A stretch of DNA of 47,377 nucleotides from Anaerobacterium chartisolvens (GTDB lineage: Bacteria; Bacillota; Clostridia; Acetivibrionales; DSM-27016). The translations under genes were made by a program, and so were the position numbers. The stretch spans positions 1 through 47,377 of the forward strand of contig NZ_QPJT01000030.1 of the NCBI RefSeq assembly GCF_003337415.1, written 5' to 3'. This document shows, piece after piece, positions 1 through 7,108 of this stretch. Below the pieces are notes generated by a model, which worked only from the letters and a program-made list of their open reading frames with translations, was not told the origin of the DNA and searched no databases. How positions within the stretch are numbered: the stretch's first letter is position 1; every line of letters starts with the position of its first letter.

Positions 1-84
1 TCAGGCGCTTTTCTTAGATGTATTCCTTACGGGTCAAAAAAATTTCTTTCATCAAATTATATCCTCCATGTAAAATCTTTATTG
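1..84 (-). repeat. Partial copy of 183-bp inverted-repeat (MITE-like) element, family 1
   Basis: Read on the minus strand, this begins with the same terminal sequence (ATAAAGATTTTACATGGAGG) seen at 3024 and 29835, and it runs into the window edge in the internal hairpin arm. It keeps the 12-codon ORF behind GGAGG (14-52, minus), with Lys instead of Glu at codon 2. Only the left half of the element is in the window, so the partner arm of the hairpin cannot be checked here. Confidence 0.85.
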
Positions 85-150
85 CTAAATATATAATATA
101 TAAATTTGGATGGTATTAAAAATATGAGGCTTATGAAAGGAGTTTTAAAC

Positions 151-663
151 ATGATTACCGAAAGGATGCAAAAAGAGCTCAATGATCAGGTGAGAAAGGA
201 GTTTTACTCCGCATATCTTTATTTATCTATAGGTGCCTACTTCACTTCAATTAATCTTGAAGGCTTTGCAAACTGGTTTCGGATTCAGGCACAGGAGGAA
301 AGAGATCACGCTATGATGTTTTTTGATTATATAAACAGAGTGGGGGGAAGGGTGCAATTAGGTGCAATTGACGCTCCGGACTTTGATTTTGAGTCCATTG
401 AGCAGGCCCTTCGGCTCACCCTTGAGCACGAACAGCTTGTGACAAGATCGATTTATAATATAGTTGATGTGGCTATTGAAGAAAAGGATCATAAGACAAA
501 TCAGTTCCTGCAGTGGTTTGTAAATGAGCAGACAGAGGAAGAAGCAAGCGCTGACGCCAATCTTAAAAAGGTTCAGTTGGTGGGAAATGACGGAAGGGGA
601 ATACTCATGCTGGATGGGGAAATGGCTCAGAGAGTGTATACTCCTCCCACAGCGGCAGTATAA
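151..663 (+). CDS. ftnA: Bacterial non-haem ferritin
   Basis: A 170-residue four-helix ferritin that would oxidise Fe(II) and store Fe(III) mineral in a 24-subunit cytoplasmic shell. Ferroxidase ligands fall at the classical bacterial ferritin positions: E17, E50 and H53 (in QEERDH), E94, Q127 and E130. The start is taken at 151, not at the upstream in-frame ATG at 106, because AAAGGAG at 136-142 sits 8 nt before it and the protein then begins MITERMQKEL, typical of the family. A hairpin terminator follows. It stands alone, between a mobile repeat and the TM1266-like gene. No Fur box was recognised upstream. Bacterioferritin is unlikely because the overall pattern is FtnA-like. Confidence 0.95.
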   Translation: MITERMQKELNDQVRKEFYSAYLYLSIGAYFTSINLEGFANWFRIQAQEERDHAMMFFDYINRVGGRVQLGAIDAPDFDFESIEQALRLTLEHEQLVTRSIYNIVDVAIEEKDHKTNQFLQWFVNEQTEEEASADANLKKVQLVGNDGRGILMLDGEMAQRVYTPPTAAV

Positions 664-677
664 GGGCATCTAAAATT

Positions 678-721
678 AAAGGCTGCCGTATTTAACGCCT
701 GTTTTTGCGGCAGCTCCTTTT
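678..721 (+). terminator. Rho-independent terminator after ferritin gene
   Basis: AAAGGCTGCCG (678-688) pairs with CGGCAG-CT-CCTTTT (708-721), leaving a two-base bulge. The hairpin begins about 15 nt after the ferritin stop and ends in a short T run. Confidence 0.7.
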
Positions 722-753
722 AATTATAAATAAATTTTATAAGGGGGATTCTT

Positions 754-1002
754 ATGTCTTGCTATAACGTGATGGCAGTGCTTGTAAATCACAGGTCTAA
801 AAAGGCGGTGGAAATGCAGGAGGTTTTGACTAAGCATGGCTGTAAAATAAAAATGAGGCTGGGGCTGCACGAGGCCGGAGATGTATGTTCAGAAGACGGG
901 CTGGTAGTTTTACAGTTGTGTGGAAGTGATGAGGAAATTAAGGATCTGGAAAATGAATTAAACAGTATTGAGGGTCTGAAGGCTAAAACAATTACATTAT
1001 AA
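754..1002 (+). CDS. Small TM1266-like (putative iron-only hydrogenase system regulator) protein
   Basis: An 82-residue protein resembling the TM1266 family of small ACT-like (ferredoxin-fold) proteins that are often found beside [FeFe]-hydrogenase maturation genes. The pattern is MAVLVNHRSKKAVEMQEVL, then a G-x-H/G turn (RLGLHEAG), a hydrophobic strand (VVLQLCG), and a C-terminal helix and strand ending LKAKTITL. AAGGGGG at 741-747 gives the start with 6 nt spacing. It is flanked by terminators on both sides, so it is probably monocistronic. No hydrogenase genes are in the window, so the regulator role is family inference only. Cysteines are present (C3, C30, C45, C56) but do not form a recognisable metal motif. 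Confidence 0.6.
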   Translation: MSCYNVMAVLVNHRSKKAVEMQEVLTKHGCKIKMRLGLHEAGDVCSEDGLVVLQLCGSDEEIKDLENELNSIEGLKAKTITL

Positions 1003-1042
1003 AAAATGGGCTGCACTCGGTTTGAAGCGCAGCCCATTTTTT
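1001..1042 (+). terminator. Rho-independent terminator after TM1266-like gene
   Basis: AAAAAATGGGCTGC (1001-1014) and GCAGCCCATTTTTT (1029-1042) form a perfect 14-bp stem with a 14-nt loop and a T run. The symmetric A/T tails would allow it to act in either direction. Confidence 0.9.
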
Positions 1043-1138
1043 ATTGTCACGGAATAATTACCGTCATCGTATAGCCTTTTATTAAGATGTTTGTTCATGA
1101 AATGTGGTTAAATATATGTAAAGGTTTAATTAAGTCTG

Positions 1139-1166
1139 TTGTTCTTATTTCCAAATTTGTTACAAT
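1139..1166 (+). promoter_or_regulatory. Probable sigma-A promoter of the LysM nucleotidase gene
   Basis: TTGTTC (1139-1144) and TACAAT (1161-1166) are separated by 16 nt, about 80 nt before the start codon at 1246. No operator was recognised. Confidence 0.5.
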
Positions 1167-1245
1167 ACAGATGGGCTGCGTTGAAACACAACAGTTATTT
1201 AATAAATTAACATTCCTGCAGGGAGTGAAATGGAGGTAATCTTGA

Positions 1246-2997
1246 ATGAAAAAATTTAAAAAGCTCAGTATCGTATTATCCCTTATGCTCGCTCTTTCCG
1301 TGATGATATCAAGCGTGGCATCGGCGGAAGAAATTTATGTGGTTAAATCAGGAGACGTACTATGGAAAATCGCAGAAAAATATGATGTGGATTGGAAGGA
1401 GCTAAGTGAATACAACAAGCTGAAGGATCCACATTTAATTTATCCTGAGCAAAAAATTAAAATTCCGAAAGACAGCTCTTCTAAAGGGGAAGCCGCTAAG
1501 TCGGTCGACATAATATCCTTCAATGATTTTCATGGGAATGTGGCGGAGGATGTGAGCCAGACGGGAAAAAACTTAGGAATGGCTAAGCTGGTGGCGGCCG
1601 CAAAGAGGGCTGTTTCTGAAAACCCCAATACAATTATTGTGTCGGGGGGAGATAATTATCAGGGCACGGCTATTTCAAACCTTACCTATGGGTCGCCGGT
1701 ATCGGAAATGATGAAGGCTATGAATGTGTTTGCCTCGTCTGTGGGAAATCATGAGCTTGACTGGGGTACAGACAAAATTGAGCAATGGGCAAAGGACGGA
1801 AGCTTTTCCTTTGTCGCGTGCAATATATATGACAGCACAAGCGGACAGCCTGTAAAATGGGCAAGCCCATATATGATTGCCGATAAGGGCGGGGTAAAGA
1901 TTGCATTTATAGGGCTGGCTCATCCCGATACTCCCTCGCTGACTAAAGCCGAATATGTATCGGAAATTGAATTCAGAGATCCTGCCCAATCAGCTCAGGA
2001 ATGGATAGATTACTTACGGCAGGGAAAGGCGCCGGAGGGTAAGCCGGATGTAATTATTGCCCTCACTCACCTCGATTGTGAGCAGGATGCCCAAACAGGA
2101 GAAATTACGGGAATCGCGGCGGAGCTGTGCAAAAAGGTCAGCGGCCTTGACGGAGTTATTTCGGCTCACAGTCATATGACGGTTTCCGGGAAGGTTAACG
2201 GTGTGCCGGTTGTTCAGGCATATTATAACGGACGCACGCTGGCAAAGCTGTCTGTTGTCCTTGGCCCGGATGGAAAGGTTAAGGAGGTTGTTCCTTCTTT
2301 AAATGAGCTTTACAAAACGAAAAATGATATAACTCCCGATGCCTATGCCGCTTCGGTTTACCAGAAGTACAATAATGAGCTGGCTCCTATTCTTGGAGAA
2401 AAGCTCGGCACCGCCTCTGCGGAATTTACTCACGACAGAAGCACAAAGGGGACCGTCACCCTTTTGGGGAAATGGGCGTGCGATGTCATGAGAGTAAAAA
2501 CGGGTGTGCAGGTGGCTATTCAAAACGGAGGCGGACTGAGAAGGTCTATGGCTGCGGGAGACATAACAATGGGTGACCTGTACGAGATTATGCCGTTTGA
2601 CAATTATCTTGTAACCATGGAGCTTCCCGGAGCGGACTTAAAGAAGGCAATTGACCATGGTATAAATAACCAGTCGATTACAGACGGGCAATTTTCAGGG
2701 CTTAAGGTAATATATGATCCGGAAAGGGAGCAGGGAAGCAGCATTGTAAGCATAACCCTTGAGGATGGTACACCCATAGAGGACAAAGCATATTATACGG
2801 TGGTTATAAATGATTTCATGCTTACCGGCGGGGATAAATACGATTTTTCCGCAGCAAGAAATGTAAAGAATACATATATGCCTGTAAGGGATGCGCTTGT
2901 AGATGCCGTAAAGGAGTCAAAGACCATTGCTCCCGAACAGCCCGACTATATCAAGCAGGCGGAAAAGGCAGCCGCCGCGTTTAAGCCTGCGGCATAG
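1246..2997 (+). CDS. Secreted LysM-domain 5'-nucleotidase / cyclic-nucleotide phosphodiesterase (UshA family)
   Basis: A 583-residue exported protein. Residues 1-27 form a signal peptide ending in SVASA. A LysM peptidoglycan-binding module follows (about 28-75, YVVKSGDVLWKIAEKYDV). A calcineurin-like metallophosphatase domain then shows FNDFHGN, SGGDN, GNHELDWG and THLD, followed by SAHSH at the position where the family usually has GHSH. The C-terminal 5'-nucleotidase domain contains QNGGGLRR and GDLYEIMPFDN. The family hydrolyses extracellular nucleotides to nucleosides and phosphate; LysM would hold the enzyme in the wall. The start is supported by GGAGG just upstream. The neighbours are unrelated, and a mobile repeat begins 26 nt after the stop. 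The exact substrate is not determinable. Confidence 0.9.
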   Translation: MKKFKKLSIVLSLMLALSVMISSVASAEEIYVVKSGDVLWKIAEKYDVDWKELSEYNKLKDPHLIYPEQKIKIPKDSSSKGEAAKSVDIISFNDFHGNVAEDVSQTGKNLGMAKLVAAAKRAVSENPNTIIVSGGDNYQGTAISNLTYGSPVSEMMKAMNVFASSVGNHELDWGTDKIEQWAKDGSFSFVACNIYDSTSGQPVKWASPYMIADKGGVKIAFIGLAHPDTPSLTKAEYVSEIEFRDPAQSAQEWIDYLRQGKAPEGKPDVIIALTHLDCEQDAQTGEITGIAAELCKKVSGLDGVISAHSHMTVSGKVNGVPVVQAYYNGRTLAKLSVVLGPDGKVKEVVPSLNELYKTKNDITPDAYAASVYQKYNNELAPILGEKLGTASAEFTHDRSTKGTVTLLGKWACDVMRVKTGVQVAIQNGGGLRRSMAAGDITMGDLYEIMPFDNYLVTMELPGADLKKAIDHGINNQSITDGQFSGLKVIYDPEREQGSSIVSITLEDGTPIEDKAYYTVVINDFMLTGGDKYDFSAARNVKNTYMPVRDALVDAVKESKTIAPEQPDYIKQAEKAAAAFKPAA

Positions 2998-3023
2998 GCG
3001 GCTTGAAAATGTAGTATAGGACA

Positions 3024-3206
3024 CGATAAAGATTTTACATGGAGGATATAGTTTGATGGAAGAAATTTTTTTGACCCGTAAGGAATACATCTAAGAAAAG
3101 TGCCTGATGACAGACCCGTGAGACATTTCCCCGCAAGGCACCTTTTCGTTGCTATTAAAAATTTCTGTAAGCAATTATATCCTCTATGTTTGTAAAATCT
3201 TTATCG
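3024..3206 (+). mobile_element. Family 1 MITE-like element, full copy (183 bp)
   Basis: The terminal inverted repeat starts CGATAAAGATTTTACATGGA and ends with the matching ...TGTAAAATCTTTATCG; flanks suggest the repeat extends roughly 15 nt further (CTACATRTATAG-like). It has no transposase. Inside are GGAGG (3041-3045), a 12-codon ORF (3056-3094, MEEIFLTRKEYI), and a hairpin made by AAAAGTGCCT (3096-3105) and AGGCACCTTTT (3136-3146). The copy at 29835-30017 has exactly the same length and about eight substitutions. The element separates the nucleotidase gene from the convergent transporter gene. Confidence 0.85.
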
Positions 3207-3228
3207 CTACATGTATAGTACAAAATGC

Positions 3229-3268
3229 GGCCGTAAATATTTATGCTGAGGCATAAATATTTACGGCC
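3229..3268. repeat. Perfect 18-bp inverted repeat with 4-nt loop
   Basis: GGCCGTAAATATTTATGC (3229-3246), TGAG loop, GCATAAATATTTACGGCC (3251-3268). There is no T tract on either side, so it is not a standard terminator. It lies between the mobile element and the terminator of the minus-strand transporter gene. Confidence 0.8.
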
Positions 3269-3278
3269 CTATGCTTGC

Positions 3279-3318
3279 AAAAAATAACGAGTCCTAAAAA
3301 GAGGGCTTGTTATTTTTT
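3279..3318 (-). terminator. Terminator of the UMF1 transporter operon
   Basis: AAAAAATAAC...GTTATTTTTT arms with internal AGTCC/GGGCT pairing overlap the 3' end of the minus-strand gene. A T run follows on the minus strand. Confidence 0.7.
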
Positions 3319-4551
3319 CTGCGCTCCCTCCTTCACTGCTATGCCAAAAAGTATGGCTCCTATTAAGAACATGAGGGCTATAGACGCGACACCGGCTTTG
3401 GAGCTTCCGCTGATTTGTGTGGACACACCCATAACGGTAGTTCCCATAAAGGCCGCACCCTTGCCGAAGATATCAAAAAATCCGAAATATTCGTTGGATT
3501 TTTCCTTAGGAATAATTTTGGCAAAATATGAACGCGACAGCGCTTGAATTGCTCCCTGAAAAACGGCTACACACACTGCCAGAAACCAGAATTCCCATGC
3601 CCTGTCAAGCTGAAGAGCAAAAATTGATATCAGAAAGTAGCCTATGATGCATATGCCAATCAACCATTCCGTGGGGAGCTTTTTAGAAAGCCTTCCGAAG
3701 AGGATAGAGCAGGGGAAGGCTACAACCTGTGTCAAAAGCAGTGCCAGAAGCAAATTGTTGTCACTTATTCCAACGTCTTTTCCGTATGAGGTTGCCATGC
3801 TTATAATTGTATAAACTCCATCTATATAAAAGAAAAACGCCAGAAGGAACAGGAAGATTTTTTTATTTTGGCGTATGCTTCCAAGGGATGAAGCTATGCG
3901 CTTCAGACCGTCTGTTAAGGGATTGCCGAGCTTTTCAACAAAATAGACCTGCTTGTAATTTTTAATAAGGGGGACAGATACCGCCACCCACCATACTGCG
4001 GTAATAATAAGCGCTAGGCTTGTGGCGGCAACGGAGCCGATGCCAAGCCGGCCGGAAAACAGAATGAGTGCAAGTCCGGCAGTAAAAGGTATGCAGCTTC
4101 CTATATATCCCCATGCATATCCGTGAGAGGACACATTGTCCATTCTTTTGTCGGTAGTGATGTCTGTAAGCATGGAATCATAGAAAACAAGACTTGTTGA
4201 ATATCCTACCTTTGCGATTACAAAGACGACAAGGAAGGCCATCCAGGAGTATGGGAATGAAAGAGCGATGCACCCTGCCGCACCAAGTATTAAAGAGGCA
4301 GTGAAAAGAGGCTTTTTATAGCCGTTTGTGTCTGCAACGGCACCTAATACCGGCCCTAGAAGTGCAACAATTACAGTAGCTATGGAGGAAGCATACCCCC
4401 AGTATGCTGTCGAGTCCCAAAGAGGCACTCCGGCCTCACTTGCCATGTTCTTAAAATAAATAGGAAGAATAGTAGATACCATCATTATAAATGCTGAGTT
4501 TCCAACATCGTATAATATCCAGTGTTTTTCCAGTCTGGTCAGCTTGCTCAT
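3310..4551 (-). CDS. MFS transporter, UMF1 family (Atg22-like permease)
   Basis: A 413-residue integral membrane protein with about 12 hydrophobic segments. The N-terminus (EKHWILYDVGNSAFI...STILPIYFK) is typical of the UMF1/Atg22-like branch of the major facilitator superfamily. A cytoplasmic loop in the middle (NYKQVYFVEKLGNPLTDGLK) separates the two six-helix halves. Start: two adjacent ATGs are available; GAGGTGA (4556-4562) is 4 nt from 4551 but only 1 nt from 4554, so 4551 is preferred. The ribosome site lies inside the end of the upstream phospholipase-like gene, suggesting translational coupling. The substrate is unknown; fungal Atg22 effluxes amino acids, but bacterial members are mostly uncharacterised. 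Confidence 0.85.
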   Translation of the reverse strand: MSKLTRLEKHWILYDVGNSAFIMMVSTILPIYFKNMASEAGVPLWDSTAYWGYASSIATVIVALLGPVLGAVADTNGYKKPLFTASLILGAAGCIALSFPYSWMAFLVVFVIAKVGYSTSLVFYDSMLTDITTDKRMDNVSSHGYAWGYIGSCIPFTAGLALILFSGRLGIGSVAATSLALIITAVWWVAVSVPLIKNYKQVYFVEKLGNPLTDGLKRIASSLGSIRQNKKIFLFLLAFFFYIDGVYTIISMATSYGKDVGISDNNLLLALLLTQVVAFPCSILFGRLSKKLPTEWLIGICIIGYFLISIFALQLDRAWEFWFLAVCVAVFQGAIQALSRSYFAKIIPKEKSNEYFGFFDIFGKGAAFMGTTVMGVSTQISGSSKAGVASIALMFLIGAILFGIAVKEGAQKK

Positions 4552-4560
4552 CATTTCACC

Positions 4561-5349
4561 TCATCCAAAATTATGGGAGAAGTATTCATTGAGCCCAGAG
4601 TTTTTTTCTATGCCGTAATAGTATTCGGATACAAGCTCTGCTGCCAGTGAAACCGACTCATTATAAAGGGCATAAAGCTTGTGGTTGGTATTGTCGCATC
4701 TTAAATCCGGCGTTTTATCCATAATCATTTCACCTATGGAGCTGTTATTTCCCGTGATTTTCATAAGACCCTTTACAATAAAGCGTACAATGTTTTGGGG
4801 ATATGCAAGCAATGCTATGTAACGTCTCATAGAAACAATGCTTTTGTAAATTTGTTCACGGGTAATATTGACGTACAGATTTTCAATATGTGTCGCCAGA
4901 CTCCGATCAGGCACGATATTCTCTCCGGGATTGAATTTAAGAGGATCCAGCCCAGCCTTCAGCATCAGGCTGCGGTCAAATTCCGTTTCGATTTTACTAT
5001 GCGACAGGGTTGTGGCTTTAATTACCTCTTCAATGTACGGATGACACCTGCTGTCCAGCACAAAATGGCATATAAACCCCAGTATATAGACGAGGGATTT
5101 TTCATCCCCTGACTTGCGGATTGTCTTTGCCGCATGTTCCAGAAAGAACGAAGCAGGTTCCTTATGTATGCGGTGGCCTGTTCTGTTTACCGGGTTTTTT
5201 ATAAGGGGGCTATAATAAAATAGTATATCCGGGCCGTGCAGCCCTATATGATATGCTGTCTCGTGCTGTGCTGCAATATTTTGAATGTCATGCGGCAGTT
5301 GTGACAATACTTTTTTTCCGAATGTGTAATGGGCATAGGTAGACGGCAT
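4561..5349 (-). CDS. Zinc-dependent phospholipase C family protein
   Basis: A 262-residue protein of the Zn_dep_PLPC type (PF00882-like). Probable zinc ligands are histidines in MPSTYAHYTFG, HGPDILF, GHRIHK, and the FICHFVLDSRCHPYIEE segment, which matches the GxxxHxxxDxxxHP pattern of the family. There is no signal peptide, so a cytoplasmic location is likely and activity on phospholipid is not established for such members. The start at 5349 is chosen because GGGGAA lies 6 nt upstream and the family begins MPSTYAH; the ATG at 5367 overlaps that ribosome site. It is the first gene of a two-gene unit with the UMF1 transporter (9-nt gap). Confidence 0.8.
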   Translation of the reverse strand: MPSTYAHYTFGKKVLSQLPHDIQNIAAQHETAYHIGLHGPDILFYYSPLIKNPVNRTGHRIHKEPASFFLEHAAKTIRKSGDEKSLVYILGFICHFVLDSRCHPYIEEVIKATTLSHSKIETEFDRSLMLKAGLDPLKFNPGENIVPDRSLATHIENLYVNITREQIYKSIVSMRRYIALLAYPQNIVRFIVKGLMKITGNNSSIGEMIMDKTPDLRCDNTNHKLYALYNESVSLAAELVSEYYYGIEKNSGLNEYFSHNFG

Positions 5350-5454
5350 GAATATTTCCCCATTCAATAATTAATTATAATGTGCTTTATGATATCATTT
5401 TTATGTTAAAGCAAGTTAATATCTTTGTTAAGTTTTAAAAATTAAGACAATAAA

Positions 5455-5665
5455 AAAATGCGGTTGCTTTGCCGTCTGTCATGTATATGTTCCCATAGCT
5501 TTAAAATTGGTGAGAACAAAAAACACATCTACCGTGCAAGCGGAAGGGATGCCCTTTGAGAGCCTTTAATAGGCAATCATAAGGACCCTTGTTGCTTGTC
5601 GCATGGTGAGATGAACAAAGGGAATGCTGTTGTGTATCTTAGCTATAGGCCTTTGACCTTATAAA
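5455..5665 (+). ncRNA. ssrS: Long rod-shaped structured RNA, probably 6S RNA
   Basis: This 349-nt gene-free stretch folds as a long imperfect rod. Nested pairs are CATCT (5526-5530)/AGATG (5609-5613), CCGTG (5532-5536)/CATGG (5602-5606), CAAGC (5537-5541)/GCTTG (5594-5598) and AAGGG (5544-5548)/CCCTT (5586-5590). Outside them are two A-rich unpaired strands around 5510-5525 and 5613-5622, then a closing stem including CCCATAGCT (5492-5500) and AGCTATAGG (5641-5649). A rod with a large internal bubble is the architecture of 6S RNA, which binds sigma-A RNA polymerase. G-U pairs in CCGTG/CATGG favour the plus strand. No terminator is obvious, and the assignment rests on fold and general resemblance, so it is tentative. 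Confidence 0.42.
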
Positions 5666-5698
5666 ACATATAATTGATTAATGTCCTGTAAAAACAAA

Positions 5699-5881
5699 TT
5701 AAATAATATAAATCGTCTTTTGCTGCCTTTGAGCTGGATTTAAATAGTATTCTGCTATTAAAATATCTAACTCCCTGCTGATATTTAATATGTTTTCACT
5801 TTGCAAATTTTCAGGTATGGCAAGACTATTCAGCAGACTTTGTAAATTATCTATTTTTAGCTTCTTTTTTTCATCTGTCAA
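5699..5881 (-). CDS. Spo0E-family aspartyl-phosphate phosphatase
   Basis: A 60-residue protein matching the Spo0E-like family: a short helical hairpin with the signature SRELDILIAEYY (about residues 30-41, consensus S-x-x-L-D-x-h-I-x-x-Y). Members dephosphorylate Spo0A~P or related response regulators and delay sporulation. The start codon is TTG at 5881 with a strong ribosome site (AGGGGAGGAGGG, about 8 nt upstream); no ATG is available. It has its own promoter with a palindromic operator (see 5988-6037), so its expression is likely repressor controlled. It lies downstream of agrB on the same strand, raising the possibility of a link between peptide signalling and sporulation, but this is only context. 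Confidence 0.8.
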   Translation of the reverse strand: MTDEKKKLKIDNLQSLLNSLAIPENLQSENILNISRELDILIAEYYLNPAQRQQKTIYII

Positions 5882-5987
5882 CGGTTTACCCTCCTCCCCT
5901 TACGCCCTGTAACAGAAATTGCTTACCACTGTCTCAAGGCACTTGCCTCTTTTATCACTAACATTCATTAAAGGATTTAAAATATTC

Positions 5988-6008
5988 ATGGGTACATTTT
6001 GTACCCAT
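5988..6008 (-). promoter_or_regulatory. Perfect palindromic operator at the spo0E-like promoter
   Basis: Arms ATGGGTACA (5988-5996) and TGTACCCAT (6000-6008) flank three bases. The site directly abuts the -10 box and covers the expected transcription start, a typical repressor position. The binding protein is unknown. Confidence 0.75.
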
Positions 6009-6037
6009 ATTATACACTTAACGATTATTAATGTCAA
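6009..6037 (-). promoter_or_regulatory. Consensus sigma-A promoter for spo0E-like gene
   Basis: On the minus strand TTGACA (6037-6032) and TATAAT (6014-6009) are perfect consensus hexamers with an ideal 17-nt spacer. Such a strong promoter combined with an adjoining palindrome implies tight repression. Confidence 0.88.
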
Positions 6038-6137
6038 TAAAACTGCACCATAATCTTACAATCATACATAACAATGCAGACTATTTTATATATTTTAAAG
6101 GGAGAAGAAAAAATTAATGCTGTAATTATATGCTATA

Positions 6138-6767
6138 TTATTTCTTTTTATAGGAAAGCCGGTTTTTTATAACATCAAAAAATCTATGGCCGAGGTCTGA
6201 TACGGAAAACAGCTCCAACAGTACGCCAAGGCACAACGAAACAGCATACATATTAAGATTAAAGTATATGAGAGCCAATGTTACCGGCAGCCATACAAAC
6301 AGATATATAAAAGACAGGGTTTTAAACCTTCTTTTTTCTGCGACATCTGTTATAGGCTTGTTGGGGGTATCTCTGGGAGCGTATTTGTTTACTGTGAGAA
6401 GGCCTGCAATAAAGGTTGCTCCCGCAAGCACAGCCATATGAAGCTGGCTCCAATACATATGTGTGTAACCTGCCAGCAGCCCAGCAAGCACAAACAGCAC
6501 CATGGAAACGACAATGCATTTTCCGTAGCTGTCCATATGATATCCTCCCGCCAGCACTCTAAGCGCTGCAAAGCAAAGAGATATAAGTATAAGAGGATAA
6601 AGTATGCCGAGAAGAAGTCCTGTTGCTACAAGAATAATAATCTTAAAAACAGAGCCAAGAACAATTTGAAAGCCATAATAATATACCGCTCTTTTTTGAT
6701 GATTTTCATTTAATGCCAAGGTTAGATTATTGGCACAGGCGTAAGAGCATTTTTGAATAATTCTCAT
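6138..6767 (-). CDS. agrB: AgrB-family accessory gene regulator (peptide-processing membrane protease)
   Basis: A 209-residue integral membrane protein of the AgrB family, which cleaves the C-terminal tail of AgrD and forms the thiolactone of the autoinducing peptide. The catalytic pair is visible in LRVLAGGYHMDSYGKC (conserved His, then Cys seven residues later). Several membrane segments follow. Start at 6767: AAGGAG lies about 8 nt upstream; an in-frame GTG at 6774 overlaps the ribosome site. No agrD-like ORF (30-50 codons with a Cys-containing core and acidic tail) and no agrC/agrA are next to it. It may process a peptide encoded elsewhere. Confidence 0.85.
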   Translation of the reverse strand: MRIIQKCSYACANNLTLALNENHQKRAVYYYGFQIVLGSVFKIIILVATGLLLGILYPLILISLCFAALRVLAGGYHMDSYGKCIVVSMVLFVLAGLLAGYTHMYWSQLHMAVLAGATFIAGLLTVNKYAPRDTPNKPITDVAEKRRFKTLSFIYLFVWLPVTLALIYFNLNMYAVSLCLGVLLELFSVSDLGHRFFDVIKNRLSYKKK

Positions 6768-6861
6768 AATTATCACTCCTTAGATTAAAGTATACATCAT
6801 TTTACCGCATATTACCACATGTTTTTGTAATAATTATAATTTATTCCCAATTAAACCCTTC

Positions 6862-6890
6862 TTGACAATGTCGATGTGCTGTGATAATAT
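6862..6890 (+). promoter_or_regulatory. Promoter of the pyrimidine operon
   Basis: TTGACA (6862-6867) is followed by overlapping -10 candidates GATAAT (6883-6888, 15-nt spacer) and TAATAT (6885-6890, 17-nt spacer). Transcription would begin about 20 nt before the PyrR-binding hairpin. Confidence 0.65.
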
Positions 6891-6915
6891 TGTCATTGGA
6901 AAATAAGTCTTTAGA

Positions 6916-7041
6916 CCTTTTAACATGTCCAGAGAGGCTGAAAGGGTAACAATTAAAAACGGATTAAGCGTAGATTTATAGCTTATTATCTACTTGTAAT
7001 TGTTATGTTGAGTTTCTTGCCTCTTGGTAAGAAGCTTTTTT
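6916..7041 (+). promoter_or_regulatory. PyrR-dependent transcription attenuator of the pyr operon
   Basis: Three mutually exclusive structures are readable. The anti-antiterminator is CCTTT (6916-6920)/AAAGG (6941-6945), enclosing the PyrR-binding loop TCCAGAGAGGCT (6928-6939), an exact match to the known Firmicute PyrR motif. The antiterminator is TAACAATTA (6947-6955)/TAATTGTTA (6997-7005) with an inner TAAGC/GCTTA pair; its formation breaks the first stem. The terminator is GTTTCTTGCC (7012-7021)/GGTAAGAAGC (7026-7035) followed by six T. With UMP bound, PyrR would stabilise the first hairpin and permit termination, lowering expression of the whole operon. Confidence 0.92.
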
Positions 7042-7108
7042 GGTTTTCAGGACATTTTATTTGTAACGTCGCCTGTGCTTTTAAAATATTCTATACGGAG
7101 TGAGAATT

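Noticed and set aside
358-669. 103-codon minus-strand ORF opposite ferritin
   Set aside because: Antisense shadow of a well-supported gene; no ribosome site and low-complexity Cys/Leu-rich product.
4795-5112. 105-codon plus-strand ORF opposite the phospholipase C-like gene
   Set aside because: The opposite strand has a clear family match; this frame shows no recognisable domain.
5900-5989. 29-codon ORF between the spo0E-like promoter and gene (candidate agrD or leader peptide)
   Set aside because: Starts inside the operator with no ribosome site, and lacks the amphipathic N-terminus and acidic tail of AgrD. It could still be a leader, but nothing supports it beyond being open.
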